A DNA stretch of 7,294 nt from an uncultured Kineosporia sp. (GTDB lineage: Bacteria > Actinomycetota > Actinomycetes > Actinomycetales > Kineosporiaceae), in contig CALMAR010000446.1 in assembly GCA_937859855.1 (NCBI GenBank), forward strand, positions 1 to 7,294. Reading direction: 5' to 3'. Positions 1-6,133 of the stretch are shown piece by piece. The notes under the pieces were generated by a model that saw nothing but the letters and a program-made list of their open reading frames with translations, was not told where the DNA came from and ran no database searches. A program made the translations under genes and the position numbers. How positions within the stretch are numbered: the stretch's first letter is position 1; each line of letters opens with the position of its first letter.

Positions 1-13
1 GAGTAGGTGCGGC

Positions 14-1285
14 GTGAGCGGGCGGTCCGGGACGGCCCGGACGCTGAGCGGCGCCGAGCAGGACGCGTTCCGGCTGGCCCGCCTGGCAGCCGCCGAACAG
101 GCCCCGTACTTCATGCATGCCCTGTTTGCTGCCAGCCCGGTAGCGGTCCCCGGCTTGGGGACGTTCGCCGTGGACGGCGCGTGGCGGCTGTACCTCGATC
201 CCGCGCTGCTGATCGGGCCGGATCGGTGGGAGCCAGTGACGGCGGGCGCGGTGTTGCAGCACGAGGTCGGTCATCTACTCCGCGACCATGCGGCGCGGGC
301 TGCGGTGCTGGCCCCGCCGCTGGACCACCTGGCGTGGAACCTGGCCGGAGATGCAGAGATCAACGACGACCTGCTGGCGGCAGGAGTGCCGCTGCCCGAA
401 GGGGCCGTGACCCCTTCCGCGCTGGGATGCCCGCCGGGGGAACTGGCCGAGCAGTACTACGCGGTCCTGCGTCCACCGTCGCACGGAGAGCCGAAAGGCG
501 AACCGGGCCTGCCGGACGACGGCGGCGGGGGCTGCGGTTCGGGCGCTGGGTGCGAGAGCGTGCGCGGCGAGTTGCCGGCGCAGGCGGGATTGCCCGCCGG
601 GGACGGTGCGCCGCTGTCACCTGCGGAGGCCGACCTGGTGCGCCGCCAGGTCGCCACCGATGTGCAGGCTGCCAGCGCGGCGGCGGGGCGAGGCAACATG
701 CCCGTCGGCCTGACCCGGTGGGCGGATGCCGTTCTAGCCCCTCCGTCCGTCTCCTGGGATCGCCTGCTGCGAGCGGCAATTCGTCGCGCCGTGGCCGACC
801 GTGCTGGGCGGGTGAACTACAGCTACGCCCGACCATCTCGTCGTCCGATACCAGGGATCATCACTCCCGTCATGCGAGCGCCGTCCGTCAGGGTGGCGGC
901 GGTCGTGGACACCTCCGGGTCGATGAGTTCTGGTGATCTGACCGCCGCCATGAGCGAGGTCCAAGGTGTGCTGCGCTCCTGCGGGCTGGCGCGAGACCGG
1001 CTCACCGTGGTCTCGTGCGATGCCGCCGCGAGCACGGTGCAGCGCATCCGCTCCGTCTCGGAACTGCGACTCAGCGGCGGCGGCGGGACGGACATGAGAG
1101 TCGGTATCCGCGCGGTCGAGCAGGCCCGACCCCGCGCCGACGTGGTGATCGTGTTCACCGATGGGGACACGCCGTGGCCGGATCGGCCAACCCGGGCGCG
1201 GCTGATCTGCGCCGTCATCTCGCCCTGGCCCGCCTCGGGGGCACCATCGTGGGCAACGACGGTTCAGATCCCCCCGGCTGCCTAA
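14..1285 (+). CDS. VWA-like putative metallopeptidase (DUF2201 type)
   Basis: This 423-aa protein has the two-part layout of DUF2201 proteins. The N-terminal half carries the zinc-metallopeptidase motif HEVGH at residues 83-87, followed by GDAEINDD at 112-119, the place where the family supplies a further acidic or metal-binding residue. A Gly/Cys-rich linker spans about 164-185. The C-terminal half is a VWA-like domain with a complete MIDAS: DTSGSM at 299-304, GGGTD ending at D360, and TDG at 382-384. Related proteins are normally encoded next to MoxR-family AAA+ ATPases, and the pair is thought to act as a remodelling or maturation machine; no substrate can be inferred here. The GTG start is preceded by a weak AGGTG. 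An upstream gene may end at the TGA of 15-17, overlapping as GTGA, so the partner gene probably lies just outside the window. All catalytic and metal motifs are intact. The family call is firm; peptidase activity is inferred from the motif. Confidence 0.9.
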   Translation: MSGRSGTARTLSGAEQDAFRLARLAAAEQAPYFMHALFAASPVAVPGLGTFAVDGAWRLYLDPALLIGPDRWEPVTAGAVLQHEVGHLLRDHAARAAVLAPPLDHLAWNLAGDAEINDDLLAAGVPLPEGAVTPSALGCPPGELAEQYYAVLRPPSHGEPKGEPGLPDDGGGGCGSGAGCESVRGELPAQAGLPAGDGAPLSPAEADLVRRQVATDVQAASAAAGRGNMPVGLTRWADAVLAPPSVSWDRLLRAAIRRAVADRAGRVNYSYARPSRRPIPGIITPVMRAPSVRVAAVVDTSGSMSSGDLTAAMSEVQGVLRSCGLARDRLTVVSCDAAASTVQRIRSVSELRLSGGGGTDMRVGIRAVEQARPRADVVIVFTDGDTPWPDRPTRARLICAVISPWPASGAPSWATTVQIPPAA

Positions 1286-1296
1286 CCGCACGTCAT

Positions 1297-1336
1297 CTGC
1301 GGGCAGCGCTGATCCCCGAGTGAGCGCTGCCCGCAG
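1297..1336 (+). terminator. Perfect 14-bp stem-loop after the VWA gene
   Basis: The arms CTGCGGGCAGCGCT (1297-1310) and AGCGCTGCCCGCAG (1323-1336) are perfectly complementary around a 12-nt loop. The hairpin begins 11 nt after the VWA gene stop codon and ends 72 nt before the damage-type promoter. This fits a terminator separating the two transcription units. The downstream flank (TCCATTTCACG) has no real T-run. Many actinobacterial terminators lack one, but efficiency is therefore uncertain. Confidence 0.72.
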
Positions 1337-1408
1337 TCCATTTCACGGCGGCGGCCGGTGCGCCAGTACACCCCACGATCGCGAGTTCGCTGGCCCGACA
1401 AGGGGACT

Positions 1409-1431
1409 TTGTCGGTGCCCGCAAGTAGACT
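1409..1431 (+). promoter_or_regulatory. RecA-NDp (PafBC-type) DNA-damage promoter
   Basis: The sequence reads TTGTCGGTG (1409-1417), then 8 nt, then TAGACT (1426-1431). This matches the published actinobacterial RecA-NDp consensus TTGTCRGTG-N8-TAnnnT at every specified position, including the spacer. In mycobacteria such promoters drive the LexA/RecA-independent damage response through the activator PafBC. Transcription should start near 1437-1439, leaving a leader of about 50 nt before the ATG at 1487. A 7-bp inverted repeat, CCGACAA (1395-1401) and TTGTCGG (1409-1415), overlaps the upstream box. Confidence 0.8.
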
Positions 1432-1486
1432 GGAACTACCAACCGCAAGGGGCCTGACCAGCCCCAATGCACAGCGAGGACTCGCT

Positions 1487-1678
1487 ATGCCTGATCCAAT
1501 TGATCTTCCCCTGGCCTATCTGGCGCACATCCTGACCGGTACCGGGATCACTCCCGACCACGCTGGTGCGGTCGCCTCGGGGGCCTGTTCGAGTGACACC
1601 GCCGCCGGGGCTGCTCTGCGCGCAGGATGGTGCGCCGCAGGTCTGGTGCTGCTGTCCGACGACGGTGAGCAGTCATGA
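1487..1678 (+). CDS. Small unknown protein, first gene of the damage-promoter operon
   Basis: This 63-aa protein is not recognised. It begins MPDPIDLPLAYL and is rich in Ala and Gly, with Cys34 and Cys49 and a short acidic tail (DDGE). There is no convincing signal peptide or membrane helix; the moderately hydrophobic stretches could form two or three short helices. The ATG at 1487 was chosen over an in-frame ATG at 1358 for two reasons: AGCGAGGA lies 6 nt upstream, and the damage promoter at 1409-1431 would fall inside a longer reading frame. The stop codon overlaps the next gene's start as ATGA (1675-1678), which indicates translational coupling. A role as partner or regulator of the 393-aa protein is a guess from this coupling only. 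Confidence 0.7.
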   Translation: MPDPIDLPLAYLAHILTGTGITPDHAGAVASGACSSDTAAGAALRAGWCAAGLVLLSDDGEQS

Positions 1679-2856
1679 CCGTCGACTGGTTCGACCTCGG
1701 GCAGCGGCTGCGGGCCGCTCACACCGGCCAGGTCGTGGCCCGGCTCGCCGGCGCCCCCATCGTCGCGGCCGCTCATCCGGTCGCTGTGCGCATCACGGGC
1801 GTCGGCGTCGGCTGTACCGTCCAGGCTGCCGCCGGGGGACGAGGCCCCGTCTCAGCGAGCGGTGCCGATGCACTCAGAATGCTGGGCGACCTCGGAGTCA
1901 GGATCAGCGCGCCGTCCCCGGCCACGCTGGTCATCGACTCGTCCACAACCCTGGTGCAGCTCCTGGCCCTGGCCCGTGCGTTCAGCACTCCCGGCGGCCA
2001 GCAGGACGACGTTGCCGCACACATCGCGTGGTGGTGCGACCGTGCCGACTTCCCCGGCGGGCGGGCGGTAGCGGACCTGCCCACCGCCTGCCGAGCCCGC
2101 TGGGCAACCGGCACGCTCCCGGCCGCCGAGAACAATGCGGCGACCTGGCGGGCATGGCTCAACATCAGCGACGACTACGCTGCTGGCCTGATCTACCTGC
2201 ACGCACGGGTCAGCGAAGGTCACCCCCTGGCTTGGCTCAGCGACCTGGCCGAGGACAGCATCTACTCCTGGCAGGCCGCCCAGAGCCAGTACAGCGACGG
2301 GTTGGACTGGCGTCGTCCCGACTCCACCGCCCGCGCAGCAACCGGCCTGCGCGCCCGCTGCGACGCCGCCGACCTGTACGCCGCCGCCCTGCTGTCCGAC
2401 CCGCTGCACCGGCTTCGAGGCGTACACACCGGCCACGTCACGACCGGCCTCCTCGTTCCGTCCGCCAGCACTGCCGGGCGGCAGCTGAGGCACCAATGCG
2501 TGCTCTGCGATCGTCCCGACACGCGCCTGCGGCCCGGGACCGACGTGATCGGCTGGGCCGGACGCCCGGAACAGTCCGGCGCCCCTCGCTTCCGGGCAAC
2601 CGTCGCCGCCTCGGCCATCACCGCAAGCCAACTGTCCCTAGCGCTGACCGGCGTCAGCGGGAACGTCCCGGCAGCCCACCTGCCCGTCACGCTCATCCCG
2701 GCACCGCCCAACGTGCGGCAGCAGATCAGGGGACGCAGCAACTACCGAAGCCTCTACGCGGCTCGCCGCTCCTGGCTGACCGCCGGGCGCACTCCGACCC
2801 TCACGCGCCGTGAAGTACCTCTGGCCGTGCTCGTCGCCGCCGCCACCGACGACTAA
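1675..2856 (+). CDS. Unknown 393-aa protein, coupled to a small ORF and an SF1 helicase
   Basis: I do not recognise a family. The start ATG overlaps the preceding stop, and GGTGAG sits 5 nt upstream. Visible traits are an Ala/Arg-rich soluble sequence without membrane helices; a Trp/acidic central part (about 115-215, with AWWCDRADF and WLNISDDYAAGLIYL); one CxxC pair, CVLCDRPDT at 275-283, followed by RLRPGTDVIGW; and a basic C-terminal part (about 347-380) with many Arg residues. A single CxxC is not a complete zinc finger unless Cys121, Cys229 or a His joins it. The helicase gene follows after 51 nt in the same direction, so the products probably act together. A nucleic-acid-binding or helicase-loading role would suit the basic tail and the neighbour, but no motif proves it. 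The gene appears intact. Confidence 0.85.
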   Translation: MTVDWFDLGQRLRAAHTGQVVARLAGAPIVAAAHPVAVRITGVGVGCTVQAAAGGRGPVSASGADALRMLGDLGVRISAPSPATLVIDSSTTLVQLLALARAFSTPGGQQDDVAAHIAWWCDRADFPGGRAVADLPTACRARWATGTLPAAENNAATWRAWLNISDDYAAGLIYLHARVSEGHPLAWLSDLAEDSIYSWQAAQSQYSDGLDWRRPDSTARAATGLRARCDAADLYAAALLSDPLHRLRGVHTGHVTTGLLVPSASTAGRQLRHQCVLCDRPDTRLRPGTDVIGWAGRPEQSGAPRFRATVAASAITASQLSLALTGVSGNVPAAHLPVTLIPAPPNVRQQIRGRSNYRSLYAARRSWLTAGRTPTLTRREVPLAVLVAAATDD

Positions 2857-2907
2857 CCGGACGACACGAGACGTCGCCCGGGTCCCTCACCTGAATCGAG
2901 AACGATC

Positions 2908-4221
2908 ATGCGCACCATTCCGAAGTCCTCGCCAACCGGCGCCGAACCGGAGGCGGCTCCCGGCCAGCCACGCCCCGGCCAGCCAGGCCAACTATCCCAG
3001 GCAGCAGCGCCGCTGCCGTGGCGCGCCGCGCAGATCATGGACGACCCCACTACCGCCGGAGTTCTGCATTCCGCATGGTCAGGTGACCCCGCCGTCGTGG
3101 TTCCCTCCCCTCCGGGCGCCGGCAAGACCCGGCTGGTGGCCCTCCTGGCAGCCACGCTGGCCGACCGCGCCGACCTCCGGGTCGGTGTAGCCGCCCAAAC
3201 CCGCCAGCAGGCCATCGAAATCGCCTCCAGGCTGGGCCACCTGAGCGAGGCGCCACGCCTGATCTGGCCCGCGAAAAGCGAGCGACCGCAACTGCCCGGG
3301 ACGGCGCTGGCGGTCAGCGGTCGGCTGGCCCGCTTCGCTACCTCCGGGGGAGGCGTAGTGATCGCCACCACGGCCCGGTGGCTCTACGCCAACCCCTCCG
3401 ACCTGGCCTGCGATCTCATGATCGTTGATGAGGCGTGGCAGGCCACCTACGCCGACCTTGGAGCGCTCGGAGCCTTCGCCCCGCAGATCGTGTGCGTGGG
3501 CGACCCCGGTCAGATCGAGCCGGTCGTGACGGGGCAGACCCGGCGCTGGGCCGACGACCCGGCAGGACCGCACCGCCCATCCCCAGCTGCCCTTCTTGCC
3601 GCCCACCGTGACGCCGTATCCGTGGTGACCCTGAAGCACACCTGGCGCCTCGGGGCCGACACCACGGCGCTGATTCAGCCCGCCTTCTATCCGGGCCTGC
3701 CCTTCACGTCACGTCGGCCCCCAGAGCACCTCACGACCTCTGGCGGGCAGCAAACGCCGGAAGTGACCTACCGACCGCTTACCTGCCCGTCTGGACCCAC
3801 CGACCCAAACCTCCTGACCGCCTGCGCAAATCGCGTGCGCGAGCTGCTCACCCACAGCCTGACCACCCCCACCGACACGCGACCTCTACGACCCGAAGAC
3901 GTGGCCGTGATCTGTTCCCACGTCGCTCAGGCCGCTGTCGTACGCGCGTTGCTGGCGGACCTGCCGTCCGTCTTGATCGGCACCGCCAACCAGCTGCAAG
4001 GCATGGAACGGGCCGCCGCCGTCGCGCTGCACCCTCTGGCTGGATACCGAGTGTTCAGCGGCTTTGCCGCCGACCCCGGTCGAACGTGCGTGATGTTCTC
4101 TCGCCACCGTGCCCACTTGACCGTCATTGGAGACGTCAGCATCGCGGCCTTGCTGGCCCAGGCTGAACCCGTTCCAACTGCGATCGCTCACCGCCGCGTC
4201 CTGGCAGCCTTAGAGACATAA
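2908..4221 (+). CDS. Compact SF1 helicase of the Upf1/DNA2 type
   Basis: This 437-aa ATP-dependent nucleic-acid helicase or translocase has all core superfamily 1 motifs in order: a possible Q-motif around Q42; Walker A PPGAGKT at 68-74; motif Ia around 92-109; Walker B with IVDEAWQ at 172-178, the DEAxQ form typical of Upf1-like helicases; motif III GDPGQIEP at 198-205; motif IV region LKHTWRL at 242-248; motif V GTANQLQGMER at 358-368; and motif VI FSRHRAHLTVIGD at 397-409 with candidate arginine fingers. The first 35 residues are Pro/Ala/Gln-rich and probably disordered. It is small for SF1 and shows no large accessory insertions, nuclease domain or zinc cluster, so specificity may come from the two upstream products. 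The ATG at 2908 has only a weak GAGAA before it. Enzyme class is firm; polarity and DNA versus RNA substrate cannot be told. Confidence 0.9.
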   Translation: MRTIPKSSPTGAEPEAAPGQPRPGQPGQLSQAAAPLPWRAAQIMDDPTTAGVLHSAWSGDPAVVVPSPPGAGKTRLVALLAATLADRADLRVGVAAQTRQQAIEIASRLGHLSEAPRLIWPAKSERPQLPGTALAVSGRLARFATSGGGVVIATTARWLYANPSDLACDLMIVDEAWQATYADLGALGAFAPQIVCVGDPGQIEPVVTGQTRRWADDPAGPHRPSPAALLAAHRDAVSVVTLKHTWRLGADTTALIQPAFYPGLPFTSRRPPEHLTTSGGQQTPEVTYRPLTCPSGPTDPNLLTACANRVRELLTHSLTTPTDTRPLRPEDVAVICSHVAQAAVVRALLADLPSVLIGTANQLQGMERAAAVALHPLAGYRVFSGFAADPGRTCVMFSRHRAHLTVIGDVSIAALLAQAEPVPTAIAHRRVLAALET

Positions 4222-4259
4222 AGAAGAGATGTTCCCGGTCTCCGCTTATGGTACGAAAC

Positions 4260-4283
4260 CATCACGGGCTTAGCCCGTGGATG
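4260..4283 (+). terminator. Stem-loop after the helicase gene
   Basis: CATCACGGGC (4260-4269) pairs with GCCCGTGGATG (4273-4283) around a TTA loop, with one bulged G. It lies about 40 nt after the helicase stop codon and is a reasonable terminator for the operon. No T-run follows, so this is inference from position and shape. Confidence 0.5.
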
Positions 4284-4315
4284 TCGTTCTCTCGGCTTGT
4301 CAGCTTAGCTTTTCC

Positions 4316-4332
4316 CATCAGCTTTGCTGATG
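4316..4332. repeat. Small inverted repeat (hairpin) in the intergenic gap
   Basis: CATCAGC (4316-4322) and GCTGATG (4326-4332) form a perfect 7-bp stem with a TTT loop. It may help terminate transcription arriving from either side, since the flanking genes converge. No T-run lies beside it on either strand. Confidence 0.4.
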
Positions 4333-4430
4333 CCGTCAGCGGAGCGGAACTGGTTGCCAGTCTGGGGGCCGCGTCGGAGAAACGCTGCCGACGAGGCGGC
4401 TGCTTGTCATCCAGTCAGTAAGTATACAAA

Positions 4431-4823
4431 TTACGGTGGAGGCTTAGGCTTCATGAATTTGTACACGTAGATTGCGGCAAGCAAAAGACCTGAAACTATC
4501 ACCGATATGAAAAGATCTCGCAGAGCATCCAACATTGCATGCGCGGGAATCGCGCCGAACTCATCCCAATAACTTGGTACCGGCTGCAGCGGCGGTAGAG
4601 GCGGGGAAGACAATTTACCATCGGCGGTGAGCGTGAACGCGGGCCAGTTAATTGGTTCGTTCGTCTCCGTGCTGGATTCTACGATAGCTAGAAACACAAC
4701 GATATACAGGAGGTGCTCTCCAATCCAATCCGCCTTTTCGGCAATTTCATGCCACTTAAAAGCCCAGGCAAAGCCGAGGACAATAGCGCACAAAATGCTT
4801 AAACCGGTCAAAAGTGCTTCCAT
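4431..4823 (-). CDS. Hypothetical three-helix membrane protein in low-GC DNA
   Basis: The 130-aa product is not recognised. It has three hydrophobic segments at about residues 3-23, 33-49 and 104-123, a polar Pro-rich stretch between the second and third (about 50-95), and a short basic, Pro-rich tail (KPKPPP). The start is uncertain. ATG at 4823 puts the first helix at the N-terminus and has a leaderless-type promoter before it on the minus strand (TTGCGC, 18 nt, CACAAT, 7 nt, ATG). In-frame ATGs at 4847 and 4865 would add 8 or 14 residues; none has a good ribosome binding site. The DNA from 4441 to 4860 is about 50% G+C by hand count, far below the neighbours, so it was probably acquired separately. 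It converges with the helicase gene and shows no operon link. It could be a small phage, plasmid or island protein, but nothing in the sequence decides this. Confidence 0.55.
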   Translation of the reverse strand: MEALLTGLSILCAIVLGFAWAFKWHEIAEKADWIGEHLLYIVVFLAIVESSTETNEPINWPAFTLTADGKLSSPPLPPLQPVPSYWDEFGAIPAHAMLDALRDLFISVIVSGLLLAAIYVYKFMKPKPPP

Positions 4824-4884
4824 AACAACAATTGTGTCGCAAGACATGTCACGAGCGCAAACCATCAAGAGCTTTTTTCTCGTC

Positions 4885-4901
4885 AGGCCGCGCAGCGGCC
4901 T
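4885..4901. repeat. Perfect 7-bp inverted repeat
   Basis: AGGCCGC (4885-4891) and GCGGCCT (4895-4901) form a stem with a three-base GCA loop, just beyond the bidirectional terminator. It may act as a back-up stop for minus-strand transcription. No T-run follows on that strand. Confidence 0.4.
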
Positions 4902-4911
4902 AGAGCCTTGT

Positions 4912-4950
4912 TGCGAAAAATCGGGCCGGCTCGCCGGCCCGGCTTTTTTT
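4912..4950. terminator. Bidirectional rho-independent-type terminator
   Basis: A GC-only hairpin, GGGCCGG (4923-4929), loop CTCG, CCGGCCC (4934-4940), is flanked by seven T on the + strand (4944-4950). On the other side is a five-A run that reads as T on the minus strand. It lies 35-60 nt beyond the stop of the minus-strand membrane protein gene, so it should end that transcript. It can also stop + strand readthrough. Confidence 0.75.
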
Positions 4951-4984
4951 ACGAAACAGAGATGCCCCGGCGTCGGGTGGCATG

Positions 4985-6082
4985 TCAGGCATTGCCGAGG
5001 TTGGGTTCGATGACTGCACCCGGGGCCGTGCCGGTGGTGCTTCGGCGGCTGAGGATGGTTGCGCCGGCGAGCGTTACGACAATTCCGACGGCAGCCCAGA
5101 GCGCGAGGACGGTGACATGGCCGCCGATTCCGTCGGCCCCGAAGTAGACGATTCGGCGCACCGTGTCAGTGCCTGCGCCGCTAGGAAGGGCGCTGGAGAT
5201 AGCGCGCCAGAACGGAGGCAACAGCGGCGTCTGATATGCACCCCCGGCGCTGGGGTTGCCGAGCACGACGAACAGCAGGACAGCGGCGCCGATACCGAGG
5301 ACGCCGAGGAGCACCTGGAGCGCCATGGTGACGGTTGCGGCACCAAAGACGATCAAGGTGCCAATCGCCCAGAGCGCAGCGAAGTGGCCGGTCAGCGCAC
5401 CGAGCACCGGCCCGACGATGATCGCGCCACCAAGTCCAGAGAAGATGGCGTACGGGATCATGGCCAGGATGCGGATGAGTGCCCGGCGTGTTGTGGCGGG
5501 CCGTGCGCCCTTGGACATTGCGAGCAATGCAGCCACCAGGTACCCGCCGACGATCCAGCCAATCACCAGGTAGAAGCCTGTGAGGCCGCGGGCGTCGCCG
5601 CTTTGCAACGGCACGATGTCCGAAACTTGAAGCGTGCGGTGCTGCGACGCGTCGACCCGCGTCAAGACAGTCTGTGCCGCTGTGACGACCGACGCCCCAC
5701 CGCCGGAGGCTACAAGCAAGGTGTCCGTCTGTGAGCTGGGGTTGATCAAGAAAGCCGCGCTGACCTTGTCCTGCGCTATCAGACTGCGAGCAGCCGCTTC
5801 GCTCGCTACGGGAGTGACGTGGAGCGGGTCGGAAGGCAGGGCATTGAGTTCTGTCACGACCTCCGCAGGCGCAAGTGCAGCCATCGCGATGCGGTGAGGT
5901 TTTGGTGCATGAAAGGCACCGACGTATGACAACACGAAGCCCAGCTGCAGGACCAGTACGCCTACCACCAGGGCGATGGTGCGCCCCGACACTGCATCGC
6001 GCACCTCCGCCATAAAGGACTGCGGCGGCTCGGGAGGGACGGTCGCACCCGAGGTCATGGACACGTTGCCCTGGACACTCAT
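4985..6082 (-). CDS. DUF3533/YhgE-Pip type membrane protein (ABC-2-like permease fold)
   Basis: This 365-aa integral membrane protein has a cytoplasmic N-terminus, one helix at about 35-57, a large extracytoplasmic domain (about 58-165), and then about five helices (around 168-188, 203-225, 233-255, 258-275 and 322-344). The stretch NPSAGGAYQTPLLPPFW at 276-292, followed by SALPSGAGTDTVRRIVYF, is the characteristic signature of the DUF3533/YhgE family. This family resembles ABC-2 permeases but lacks its own ATPase. The role is uncertain; members are linked to export or to cell-envelope stress and are often paired with TetR regulators, as here. ATG at 6082 is preferred because a near-consensus promoter puts the transcription start at this codon. 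An ATG at 6058 with AGGG ten nt upstream is an alternative. No ATPase gene lies beside it, so an ordinary ABC exporter pair is not seen. Confidence 0.82.
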   Translation of the reverse strand: MSVQGNVSMTSGATVPPEPPQSFMAEVRDAVSGRTIALVVGVLVLQLGFVLSYVGAFHAPKPHRIAMAALAPAEVVTELNALPSDPLHVTPVASEAAARSLIAQDKVSAAFLINPSSQTDTLLVASGGGASVVTAAQTVLTRVDASQHRTLQVSDIVPLQSGDARGLTGFYLVIGWIVGGYLVAALLAMSKGARPATTRRALIRILAMIPYAIFSGLGGAIIVGPVLGALTGHFAALWAIGTLIVFGAATVTMALQVLLGVLGIGAAVLLFVVLGNPSAGGAYQTPLLPPFWRAISSALPSGAGTDTVRRIVYFGADGIGGHVTVLALWAAVGIVVTLAGATILSRRSTTGTAPGAVIEPNLGNA

Positions 6083-6094
6083 GCACACTAAGAT
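6066..6094 (+). promoter_or_regulatory. Candidate promoter of the TetR gene
   Basis: TTGCCC (6066-6071), a 17-nt spacer and TAAGAT (6089-6094) lie upstream of the repressor gene. Transcription would start near 6101 and give a leader of about 33 nt. The -10 box overlaps that of the divergent gene on the other strand. The match is moderate. Confidence 0.45.
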
Positions 6095-6118
6095 ACGTCG
6101 GTGTATCGGATACGTCAA
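6090..6118 (-). promoter_or_regulatory. Promoter of the membrane protein gene, leaderless
   Basis: On the minus strand, TTGACG (6118-6113), a 17-nt spacer and TATCTT (6095-6090) form a near-consensus housekeeping promoter. Seven nt separate the -10 box from the ATG at 6082, so the mRNA should begin at or next to the start codon. This explains the absence of a ribosome binding site. Confidence 0.65.
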
Positions 6119-6124
6119 TGTACG
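6092..6124. promoter_or_regulatory. Tandem TetR operator candidates in the divergent gap
   Basis: Two related palindromes lie in tandem, with start points 17 bp apart: GATACGTCGGTGTATC (6092-6107) and GATACGTCAATGTACG (6109-6124). The first is a GATAC/GTATC inverted repeat and the second is a weaker copy. A third, overlapping palindrome GTATCGGATAC (6103-6113) joins them. The sites cover the minus-strand promoter from -35 to -10 and the start and leader of the plus-strand transcript. Bound repressor would therefore shut off both genes. Confidence 0.68.
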
Positions 6125-6133
6125 GAGACTGGA

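Larger units (their letters stand above)
4222..4430. other. Hairpin-rich intergenic stretch between convergent genes
   Basis: No gene is supported here. Two stem-loops lie within it, described separately, and the G+C content begins to fall toward the right end. At the right edge, GTATACAAATT (4422-4432) and AATTTGTACAC (4456-4466) form an 11-bp inverted repeat with one mismatch, partly inside the tail of the neighbouring minus-strand ORF. No integration site or tRNA end was recognised. Confidence 0.6.

Noticed and set aside
7..936. 309-codon + strand open frame overlapping the VWA gene
   Set aside because: Arg/Gly-rich shadow frame; the 14-1285 frame carries the HExxH and MIDAS motifs.
1358..1486. 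Upstream in-frame extension of the 63-aa gene from ATG 1358
   Set aside because: It has no ribosome binding site and would place the damage promoter inside the coding region; ATG 1487 has a good AGCGAGGA.
1852..2631. 259-codon minus-strand frame opposite the 393-aa gene
   Set aside because: Gly/Val/Ala-rich antisense shadow with no recognisable domain or start signal.
1566..2813. Long + strand frame of 415 codons overlapping the 393-aa gene
   Set aside because: Composition is dominated by Arg/Pro as in GC-rich shadow frames; the coupled ATGA start and balanced composition favour the 1675-2856 frame.
4080..4100. Possible LexA SOS box (GAAC and GTTC half-sites)
   Set aside because: The half-sites are 9 nt apart rather than the spacing of the actinobacterial SOS box, and they lie inside the helicase coding region.
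4982..5734. 250-codon + strand frame opposite the membrane protein gene
   Set aside because: Highly charged antisense shadow of a gene with clear membrane helices and a family signature.
6101..6133. Alternative GTG start of the TetR gene at 6101
   Set aside because: It has no ribosome binding site and lies within the operator at the predicted transcription start; GTG 6134 has GGAG at a good distance.
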